A DNA stretch of 64,000 nucleotides, from positions 2,698,823 through 2,762,822 of the forward strand of contig CM035304.1 in assembly GCA_002900995.3 (NCBI GenBank), in the 5' to 3' direction. How positions within the stretch are numbered: the first letter of the stretch is position 1; each line of letters starts with the position of its first letter. A program made the position numbers and the translations under genes. Below are positions 12,101 to 21,669 of this stretch, in pieces. The DNA comes from Ganoderma boninense (Eukaryota > Basidiomycota > Agaricomycetes > Polyporales > Polyporaceae). A model generated the notes under the pieces. That model was not told the DNA's origin. It did not search any database and saw only the letters and a list, made by a program, of their open reading frames with translations.

Positions 12101-12754
12101 TCGGCCTCCTCCAGGTCGGCGTCAAGGAGTGGATGTTCAGGAACATCCCCGACATCTGCCAACCGAACCAGAAGGACTCGCTGACGTGCCCGCACAACCA
12201 GGTGCTCTACACGACGTCGGCGATCTGGGGCCTCATAGGACCTGCGCGGCAGTTCGGGACGGATTCGATCTACCACCCGCAGCTGTACGCGATTGCGATC
12301 GGGGGCGTGCTGCCGCTGCCGTTCTGGCTGTGGCAGCGCAAGTGGCCGAACAAGTGGAACCGGTTCATCAACCTGCCGATCGTGCTGAACGGGATCGGGC
12401 TGATCCCGCCCGCGACGGGGATCAACTACTCGTCGTGGTTCCTGGTCGGGTTCATCTTCCAGTTCCTGGTGCGGCGGCGGAACTTCGTGTGGTGGAGCAA
12501 GTTCAACTACGTGCTCACGGCCGCGTTCGACTGCGGGACGGTGCTCTCGGTGCTGTTCATCTTCTTCACGCTGCAGTTCCCCAGAGGCGGGTTCTTCGTG
12601 AACTGGTGGGGGAACACGGTGTATACGCAGAGTGCGTCTTCTCGTCTTTTGTTCTTCTTTGCGCTGACTGACGTGGTGCGGTGTGGTGCTTGCTGCAGCG
12701 GCGGACTACGCGCGTTCGCCATTACGGGTCCCGCCGGAGGGGGGGATCAGGTAG
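9136..12754 (+). CDS. OPT-family oligopeptide transporter
   Basis: This should be a plasma-membrane proton-coupled transporter of small peptides or related substrates. I see nine exons (9136-9730, 10103-10246, 10305-10834, 10895-11136, 11204-11572, 11646-11750, 11824-11892, 11972-12631, 12699-12754). Family marks include the NPG motif in SLNPGPWNIKEH, PYDRFG, the GxxxPGKPLPN-type loop (GMILPGKPLPNM), IPDICQPNQ and the C-terminal NWWGNTVY. The long N-terminus (about residues 1-250) is Pro/Ser-rich and contains a run of Asp/Glu at about 38-50 (EEEEDDDDESDAGD). The first intron (372 nt) is much longer than the rest. Two single-base losses break the frame: in the C run at 9325-9329, and at 12059-12064 where KLPPRATF needs one more C. 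With both restored the protein is about 923 residues, normal for the family. Substrate is not predictable from sequence. Confidence 0.88.
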
Positions 12755-14920
12755 TAGGACCGTGGACGACCTGGCGCACTCGTATTCTTCCCTTCCCCGC
12801 ACTGCGTTTCTTCCGTCTCTCCTTTGGTCGATCATTTGGGACATTCGTTTATCAGAACAGCGTGTACGAGTCGCAAGGGGGGCGAAAGTTGCAGCCTCAG
12901 ATGTGGAAACAGCAGCAGAAGCAGGAACAGCCGATGTTTTGTCTCTTACCACCACCACCATCTTCTTCACCACCCGAATCCGAATCCAGCTATATTGCCC
13001 TCGTTAACCCGTCGCTATCGCTAGACGCCACCCGCCGCACGCGCCGTTCTACCTCTTCCGTCACGTCGCTCGTGCTGGCCTTTCATTCGTTGTCTCGCGC
13101 GTCGCGGTGCCCGTTTACACATCCCTTCTCACGACATTTGGTTATGTACAAATTCCACCCACCCTGCTTTTCCTTCGTCCCCGCCGCGTCACCTCGGGAG
13201 CACACCGCCGTCAACCCCCTTCACCGTGCGTCTTCCACCCTAATGGTCACCGGCGCACTCCCTCCCTGGATCCCTGTAGCCCGGCTGGCCAAGGCCCGCA
13301 TCCCGCTCCCCATCCGAGGCTGACGGCGTTCCCATAAAGCAACCCCGCGCCTTGTCCCCTCCTCCGTCAACCGTGCCCCCTCCCATGGTCTGAGGCCTTA
13401 CGCCCTCGTCGCCGTCGCCCCGTTCCCATGCCCCGAGTCCGTGTCCGTGTCCGGTCCTGTTTCTGTTTTTCGGCGTGTGTGTGTGTTCTTCCGTCCGAGA
13501 ACGTCTCCGATTTAGCACGATCCTAGATATTACCTTACACCGCACCGCAGTACATCGTGCATCGACGCGCAGCCGTCTGTGATCTACCACACCTATGTAA
13601 ACCCTCTCTTTCTCATTCTCCCTCTCCCTCTCGCGCTCTCTCTCTCCCTGTCGTCCTCGTGGTCAGTCGTTTCGGGTTTCGGGTCTCCGGTCCCTCCAGC
13701 TACAAGCTACAGGCTCCCGTGGTTGCGGTCGTTGTGTCGTGCGCGCAGTCGGAGGCGGTGTTGCACATGCACGCATCCGTACACCCGCACACCCGCACAT
13801 ACGCCATCCGCAGCAGCGGAGGCTTCCCGGGTCCCTCCCACCCACCTCACGTCGCCGCCCGCGATCGAGCTCGAGCCTGGAGTCGTACTTCATAATTGCC
13901 CACACCCACACCCTCATCCTCATTCCCCGGTCGTTTCTGCGTCGCATCTCTGCATGGTTCACATTATCCGGTCGCTCCCTTACTAGTATTGCCCTCGACC
14001 TGGCTCGTGTTTGTGTGTGTGTGTGTTTTTCCGGTTTTCGGTTGTTATCTTTTCCCCATTTTTCACCTGTCCTTTCTCCGCGGTCGCGGTGGTAAGTAAG
14101 TCCTCTGTCCAGTGTCCCCTCCTGTCCGTATCCTCTCTCTCTCTCCGCAGTGTGTCCCCGCTCTCCTTCTCCGCTATATGTCCCATATTGTCGTCGTCCC
14201 CCCCCATTCCTTCCTGTAGCAGAAACAGCATTGCGACCGCGATACGTATGCGTAACTATCGATTCCATATCGGGGCTGCCCCCCTCCTCCGTGCCCGTAC
14301 CCGTCCATACACAACGTACATGTACATGTACATACACACATACACAACAACAACAACACAAAATATCCAACCTCTCATTCAACCTCTCTCTCCCTCCTTT
14401 GGGGTTCGATCTTAATAGTGGAGTGGGAAAACCGTGGCTCGTAGCTCGTTTGCGCAATGTCGTTTCCGTCGGTGGAACTGTCATCACTATGTCATACACT
14501 AGTACATCGCTCAAGATCTCACATACGCAAGTACTGCGAGGAGGATGTGGCCAGCCTCGAGGACAAGGTCATCCGATTTTCTATTTCGGCATCCCCTCAA
14601 ACGAGTTGACCGCACTCGTCGGAGTGGTCGCTCACCCAAGATCGTCCCCGTCTCAGGTGGGAGGCTCGAGGGGGTTTTTTTAAGGACCTACTTGTTGAAG
14701 GTCTCTCTTTCTTGTTCTTTTCTTGGAAATTTATTAGGACTGTGCTTCGTGTCTTTCTTTGGACTACGAATAACTAAGTTTTTCGGTTTGGGGGACTGCT
14801 CACATACTTTACAAAATGTAACACAAGGAATGCATCAAATACGCGCCCTCCGCTTCTCCTTTGTCTTCTGTGCTCTGCCTTCTTCTTGTTCTAACGTCTG
14901 CATGTCATTACACCATGGAT
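12755..14920. other. Intergenic, C/T-rich with simple repeats
   Basis: The 3' side of the OPT gene followed by low-complexity sequence. A CT-rich stretch occurs at 13600-13650, a GT run at about 14010-14027 and TACATG/CAACAA short repeats at about 14318-14358. No exon chain was recognised. It separates two convergent genes, so both 3' UTRs probably lie here. Confidence 0.4.
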
Positions 14921-17301
14921 CTACGCCTTCCGAGTCTCCAGCACCCGCTCAAACTCCGTGGCCAAGTCAAACAGGTACCCGTCCATGCCCCGGGCGCACA
15001 CAAAGCTCAGCCCAAACGGCAGGCCTGCCGTCACACCGTCGTCCACGCTGCCCGCCGGCACACTGATGGCGCACAGGTCCAGACGTTGCCAAAGTACACA
15101 AACTCCCCCATCCGCACGTTCAGTCTGAGCGGGTCCGCCTCCATGGCCGCGATCGTCGGGTGGAACGGCGCCGTCGGCACCAGCAGCACGTCCACGCCAC
15201 CCGTCTTCAGCCCCGGCCCCTGCATCAGCCGCGCCACCTGCTGTGTGGCCTCGCGCTGCCGGGCCTGGTCGGCAAACACGTCCCAGGCTTGGAGGTGGTG
15301 CCCCGCTCGACGACCTGCCGGAAAACCGCGTGCGTGGGGTGGAAGACGCCAGTGTCCGAGTCGCCCTCGGAGTTCTTGTCCAGGTTAGCCAGCACGAACT
15401 CCGCGCCGATGCACGCGATGCGCTCGTTGGCGAGCGTGCTGCCGTAGAGCAGCTCCGTGCCCGTCTGGAACGGCCGGTACTCGGCCGCCGTCAGCGATCT
15501 TCGCTGGCCGCCCATGGCCGCCTCGACGATCGTCAGGGCCCGCTCGAAGGCGGCCAGATACGCGGGTGTGCACGCCCATTCGAGCACGTCTCGCGGCGGC
15601 ACGCCAAACGCGAACCCCGCGCCCCGCACGCCGCGGTAGTCGGCCAGGGCGAGCGGCAGCGAGGCAGGGTCCTTTGCGTACGCGTCCTCCTTAGTATTGC
15701 TTTCGTCGTCGTCGAGCACATACCACACGCGCCGGGCGTCACCCACTGTCTCTGCAAACACCGACACCGTGTCCAGGCTGCGGCACGCGGGCACGATGCC
15801 GCGGCTCGACAGCGTGCCCTTGGTGGGCTTGTAGCCGACGATGCCATTGAAAGCGGCGGGCACGCGGCCGCTGCCGCCGGTGTCCGTGCCCAGGGCGAAC
15901 GTCACCAGGTGGGCGGCGACGGCCACGGCGGAGCCCGAGGAGGAGCCCCCCGGCACGTATTTTGGGCCGCCGGGGGAGGAAGGGGAGGAAGAAGAGGAAG
16001 AACCAGGACCACCGCCAAAGACGCTGGCTGGCGCCCCGTGCGGCGACCAGCGTCCGCTCAAGCCCGTGGCGAGCTGGTCCATGTTGGTCTTGCCGACGAG
16101 CAGGGCCCCAGCGGCCTGCAGCGCAGCGACGGTGGGGCAGGTCTCTGCGGGCGTGTAGGCGTAGGCCGGGCAGGCAGCGGTGGTGGGAAGGGGGGCGACG
16201 TCGAAGTTGTCCTTGACGGCAAAGGGGACACCGAAGAGCGGAGGCAGGCACTGTCGGTCGGGGTACCGGTCCGCGAGCCTCTTGGCCTCGTCAATGAGGT
16301 CGTCTAGCGGCCGCAGGAGGATCCAGATGTGCGGGTTCTGGTGCTCGTAGGCTCGTACGCGGGCGTAGACGGCGCGGATGATGTCCTCAGGGCGGAGGGC
16401 CTGCTCGCGGTACAGGCCCCCGAGGGTGGAGAGGTCGAGGGGCCCTGTGGCCGGGTCCCAGCTGTTGGCAGTCCCGAGGGGAGTCGCGGCGGCTCCATCT
16501 TTACGACTCTCTGGAGGAGTAATCGGCGGCGTCGGTGTCGATATATTTGCGGAAATGTCTGCCGCCGCCTTGAGCAGCTCGGCGCTCGACGTCGCCGTGA
16601 ACCCGAACAGCCCGTCATACGCCGAGATCATCGCGAGCGACGCCGCCCCGAACCCCGCGTCGAAGCCCCCCGTGCAGTCCGCGAGGACGCAGCACTGGAA
16701 CCCGCGGTCGTTGGCCTCGCGCGCCGTGGTCGTCACGCAGCACTCGGTCGTTACCCCCGGCCACGAGCAGGTGCGTCACCCCGCGCGCCATCAGCTTGCG
16801 GTGCAGGCTCGAGCTCCAGAACGCGCCTTTGCCCGGCTTGTCCACGACGACCTCCCCCGGCCTCGGGCGCAGCTCGTCCACGAGGTCGTGCCCGTGCTGT
16901 CCCCGCACGAGCAGCCGGCCCATGGGCCCCTCGTCGCCGATGCCGAGCGTGTGGTGCCCCGCGGGCGCGGCGAGCTGGCGGTCGCGCTTGGCGGCGCTGA
17001 GGTCGGCGAGGTCCGGGCGGTGGCCCTCGCGGGTGTGGACGACGTGCAGGCCGAGGGTGCGCGCAGCGGCGAGGACGGCGGCCGCGGCGGGCACGACGGA
17101 GCGCCGGACGCCGGCGAAGACGGCCGGGTCGCCGCACTGGATAGCGCCGAAGCCATCGGGGTCGACGAAGTCGCGCTGGATGTCGATGAGGAGGAGGGCG
17201 GTGCGGCGGAGGGGGAAAGTGTAGGGGTAGGGGCTGGCGGAGGCGACGGTGAGGGACGGGTCCATTGCGGTGGCAGTGGTGGTGGTGGTGGTAGTCGGCA
17301 T
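14921..17301 (-). CDS. Fused biuret-amidohydrolase-like (isochorismatase fold) and allophanate-hydrolase-like amidase
   Basis: One intronless frame of about 793 residues after three single-base corrections. Residues about 1-225 are an isochorismatase-like hydrolase with D40 (LLIDIQRDF), K155 (VVDKPGKGAF) and C188 (GVTTECCV) as the expected Asp-Lys-Cys triad, plus HTREGHRPDLADL and REANDRG, features I associate with biuret amidohydrolase. Residues about 250-790 are an amidase-signature enzyme with catalytic Lys in FAVKDNFDV, GGSSSGSAVAVAAHL and the nucleophile region GTDTGGSGRVPAAFN. PTTAACPAYAY and RGIVPACRSLDTVSVF point to allophanate hydrolase rather than a generic amidase. The AtzF-type extra C-terminal domain is absent. 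Inferred role: biuret to allophanate to ammonia and CO2 in one polypeptide. Frame breaks: an extra G at 16754-16758, a lost base near 15288 and a lost base near 15082. An encoded Thr run (residues 3-9) comes from a GGT-type microsatellite. The start could alternatively be Met13. Confidence 0.8.
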
Positions 17302-18384
17302 TGCCAGTGTCGGGCGATGGGAAGAGAGGATAGTAGGTGCCAGTACTGCTAGATCCCCTCACACAGCCGAAAAAGAGACACATTGCGTCAAAATCTTTGT
17401 GCAAGACCTTCTTGTCGCATTCCTCCCGAGCCATGATTGCCCTCGCTATCTATCTCGTTCAAGCAGATAGTCCAACCCTCGTGGCAGAGGATGTGATTCT
17501 GAACCCAACCTAGAGGCTTAGCGAATGAGAGAATCCGGTTGGGACTATTAATATTATACAGGCCCACTAACCTTGCTCGCTGTAGTCTGTAGAGCGGCCT
17601 TCGCTGTCGAATAGCCAGTGCGGGCGCAATGTCGTCTTATTGTTGGGAGGCGGCGCTCGTACTCAAGCTATTCTAAAGCTAACAAGCGACCCGGGTCTCG
17701 GCTAAAGCTCCGAGGTACAGTGGCCGCGCCAACTCCGATGAAGTCTGGGCGAAGGCCAAGGAAGGGGTCGTGTAAGCTATACACGTACGCGGCGAAGGTT
17801 GTCGGTGGCGGGATTCTTGGATGGGCGGTGCGCCGCAGGGAGACTGCTTCGCAAAGGATTGGTTTGGCTTCGGCGGTCGTACTAGTAGTATGTCGGGAGA
17901 CACTTGGGCGAGCAATTCTATGTAAGGCCCTCCAATAGTACCAGCTCCGGGTGTTTGCAGAAAGGTGGCCTCGAAGATGGCTAGAATTCTTCAACTTTGA
18001 GTGATATCGTCGAGGATTCCGAGCCGAAGCTAGACACCGGAGAGTCTATCCAAGTACCAGCATTTGCGCTGCCTCGGACAGTGGGAAGAGTCGAAGACAT
18101 AGTGGTTAGCGGTACGGTTGGGAGAGCACCCGTAAGTAGTGGCGAGTAAGTAAGGAGGTAAAGTAACCTTCAAGTAAGGCTTACCTTATGTAATTGATGA
18201 CTGGGTTATTGGGTAAGTATTAGAAGTAAGTAATGGGCTGAGCTCGTGGCGGTGTTGAATATACTACTTACGCGTCTTGGGCGCCGACGCCGACCTGCGG
18301 CCAAGGCCCGATTGCGACGACGACAAAGCTCTGCCTTGATGCTCCCAACGCTCACCGATCCCTCCACTCCCTCTGCTTCCTCTC
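17302..18384. other. Divergent intergenic region
   Basis: Lies between the divergent fusion enzyme and the GT8 gene, so both promoters should be here. No TATA box was convincing. Several AAGT/TTAC motifs occur at 18130-18270 (AGTAAGTAAGG, CAAGTAAGGCTTACC, GGGTAAGTATTAG, ACTACTTACG), the same motif seen at 6.5-8.5 kb. Confidence 0.4.
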
Positions 18385-20972
18385 ATGTTCCGCTATAAAG
18401 ACTACATTCCCCTGCCTCGCTGGTCCGACGGCGACGTCGGAAGTCCCGGACACCACCGTAGCAAAAGCCCCGGAGATAGGAGGCGGCGGATCGGTCAGGG
18501 CCTGGTCGCGCTCTCTGTGCTCGCGAACCTGTACTTCCTGTACGCGACGTTCACGAGCTGGCCCGCGCCGTTAGACAACTACCAAGCACTGTGAGTACCC
18601 ACTTCCGTGTTTGTTCTCTCGTTTGTGCGCTCGTGGTCACACGCATGTCCGAGAGGGATGAGGGATGATCTTGAAGGGAAGGGAAGAGGGAGAGGCCGTG
18701 AGTCCCGAATACCGTGCTGGCATGCAGCTTCAGTACCCGTTTGGCTTGTCACCCGTTATCGCCCGCGCAAAGCTTCTAAGAGGGTTCAAGCCGTGGGACG
18801 CCGGTGACAAGCAAACGTGGAATGGTGCGTGGTTCGGAGGCTTTGTGGTGTTTGCGTGAGGACCTGGTGTGGAAAGCGACAACATTAGGTGAATTATTCC
18901 GCAACGAGGCTTCCACTCCACAGGTGTTGTGCACCATGCAAGCTTTAGAGCTTGGAATGCACCCACGACGTCATTGACATGGATGTTATTCGGGATACCA
19001 GGATCAGAGACTGTGAATCGTGGTGGCAATGGGACGCGGTTTACACAATCTACTGGCCGCCGGGTCCCTGAACTGTCCACTTCATGCGTTTATCCTTCCT
19101 TCTACCATTGAAGCTGGCACGCATGGGGATAGCTTCAGGTCCTCGCAATCGGGCCGATGTCGATGCCGAATTGAATCGTAGGTCGCACACACACTGGTTG
19201 CCCAACTTATTTGAGTTTGAGAGAGGGGATTCACTCCGGTATCCTGGATACACCTTGGGCAACATTTTATAAAGACAGGTTGCCTGAGTTTGCTTACGCT
19301 TGTCTGTCAGATTTTGGTCTCTACGTTTAGCACCCGGGCGCATCTATGCACCCGGATTTGAGTCCGACACCCTAGAGGAGCATGAATGCTATCAATTTCA
19401 CCTCTGGCGTTACACGCTGGGTCATTCTGGTTATTCTCGGCGTGGTGCCTTTCAGTGTAATTTCATCGTCCCACGCGATACGCCCAGAGCAGGGATTATG
19501 TTACGGAGCATTTACCGTAATTGACCCAGTGCCGGAGGAAATACATTTGCATCGCAGGGGCTTGACATTCATGGGTGACTTGCACTTGCGCGTTGTTTTG
19601 GATGCTCAATATATATCTCCCTGTTGAGTGCACTTTGAACGGTCGAGCCCTTGTGTCGGCGTGAGCAATGCGCCGGCTTGCAATGTTGCGCGAAGCTGCG
19701 CTCTCAGAGGCTGGGTGGCGTATGCTGCCTAAACCTTCCTTTAGCCCACATTACCCTCGATCTTCGCAATCCTTACGACCTCAGGGCCATCGTACCGTAC
19801 ACTCCGCTCATAGCAGCATGGCTGTTGGAGTCGGAATACGCTTTCCTGCTGGCATGGGGCTCGTCGAGTCTTCCCTCCGCAGCAATGTGGGACCGGTGTT
19901 CCATATTATGAGACTGCCACATACGTCTGCCGTGTAATTCAGGACGAGCAAGTGGTGCCACCTACCGTAAACCACCCCAATGCGCATGTCGCCGCCGCAC
20001 GCGCTGTTATGTTTTTGGCTCTTCTTCCCATCGTCCAGCTCCCCGACTAGGAACGACACGGCTGACCGGACCTCCCCGCCTCCCACCAGGAACACGCACC
20101 CCATCGTTGACACGAAGGCGCTCGCCGCGCTGTCGGCGCCCGCGAACCCCACCGACAACGCGATCGTCACGGGCCTGTACACCGACGCGTTCGCGACCGC
20201 CGTCGCGACGCTCGGCCACACGCTCAACGTCGCGAACTCGTCCGCCGCGCGCCTCCTCTACTACCTCGACGGCAAGATCTCGCAGCGCGCGCTGTGCGTC
20301 GCGTCCGTCTCCGGGTGGGAGCCCGTGCCGATCGAGCGCATCGCGCCGCCGTTCGGCGGCGTGCACCGGCACTTCCTCGACCAGTACTCGAAGCTGCGGC
20401 TCTGGACGCTCGACCAGCGGGGCTACAAGGCGGTCATGTACGTCGACTCGGACACGCTCGTGCGCCGCAACTTCGACGAGCTCTTCCGGCTGCCCTACAC
20501 GTTCGCGGCCGTGCCGGACGTGTACGTCGACGCGCAGGGGTACGTGAGCGCGTTCAACGCCGGGGTGCTCTTCCTGCGCCCCGACAGCGCGCTGTTCACG
20601 GACATGGTCGCGAAGATCGCGACGGCACACTACCCCGCCGAGCAGGCCGAGCAGGCGTTCCTCAACCACTACTTTGGGGCCGAGGCGCTCCGCCTGCCGT
20701 ACGCGTACAACGGGAACCTCGCGATCAAGAAGCGCACGCCGGCGCTGTGGCGCGCGCTCCAGGACGAGCTCCGCATCGTGCACTTCACGATGGCGAAGCC
20801 GTTCCTGCAGGGCGACTACGCCGAGGTGCCGATGGACCAGCTCGAGAAGAACGCGGAGAAGGTCGCGCGCAGGAAGTCCGCGTACAAGGAGGAGATCGCG
20901 GAGTGGGTCGAGGCGTGGCGGGAGACGCGCCGGACGTACGCGACCAAGCTCGCAAAATGCAACGCGCTGTGA
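18385..20972 (+). CDS. Glycosyltransferase family 8 protein (glycogenin-like fold), type II membrane
   Basis: Exon 1 (18385-18590) encodes a short basic cytosolic tail and one membrane anchor (residues about 42-58, GLVALSVLANLYFLYATFTSW), ending at DNYQAL. The catalytic part is one long exon (20051-20972), joined in frame through a GAC-TAG|G acceptor, giving about 375 residues. The GT8 core is clear: NAIVTGLYTDAF, LDQYSKLRLWTLDQ, the metal-binding DxD in MYVDSDTLV, FNAGVLFLRP, YNGN and a late IVHFTMAKPF. A Golgi or ER-type sugar transferase using a UDP-sugar is expected; the acceptor is unknown. The 1460-nt intron is far longer than others in the window and may hide a small exon or an inserted element. 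No frame breaks were seen. Confidence 0.85.
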
Positions 20973-21669
20973 CGACGATGGCAAGCCAAGAGCCAAGCCC
21001 TATGACCAACCTATGAACCACATACATGCTCGATGGTTGCGCACCTCATTCAAAGACACGCCTATCCTGGCCCCTTCGCGGATTGACATAATTTAATACC
21101 CTATATCCTGCCATCACCAAGGCTCAATTGCAACGCTCTCGGTCATAGGTCGCTGATTTATGAAGTCTGCGTCGTGAATGGTTCGTCATGTTGGTGTCTT
21201 CTAGTACGGTACTTCAACGAGTGCATAGCGTAGCAGGACACTAGACGTAATGCGAGTGTCCGATCCACTTCCAGTCCATCGGCTTCCCCAATACCTACAT
21301 CCCACCATGTCTGGGCAGCTTTGGGCCCCATGAGGGGGCTCTAAAAGCCGCAAACACGGCACGGCGGTGGCATCCTGAAGCAAAGGGGAAGGTGAAAGCA
21401 AAGAAAGAAGCAGGTCCGAGCCCAGTGTGAACACATGAAAAAGTATGATATACTGCACAGTAGACGGGGGTGGTAGTACTTGAGTTCGGGGTCCTTGGTA
21501 ACTTGGGGACATAGAGGTATGAAGCAGCGGTCGAGCAAAAAAGACATAAACAACTAGTAGCCCATTATACGATAGATACATGCGTCCGACCTGACCCGCC
21601 CAGCCTACAACATCGCCGTTGGATTATATTCTGTCACGCGTATGCGAGACAGACAGGCAGCTCGTCGGC
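20973..21669. other. Convergent 3' ends of GT8 and CSC1 genes
   Basis: About 700 nt between two convergent genes. No coding sequence was recognised; it should carry both 3' UTRs. Confidence 0.5.

Noticed and set aside
15243..16307. 354-codon plus-strand frame opposite the fusion enzyme
   Set aside because: It mirrors the amidase domain, which carries the catalytic motifs on the minus strand.
18591..20050. Transposon inside the GT8 intron
   Set aside because: No transposase or reverse-transcriptase motif, terminal repeat or target-site duplication could be identified by eye; kept only as a possibility.
20007..20996. 329-codon antisense frame opposite GT8
   Set aside because: Arg/Val-rich composition from high GC3 on the other strand; the GT8 strand has the DxD and other motifs.
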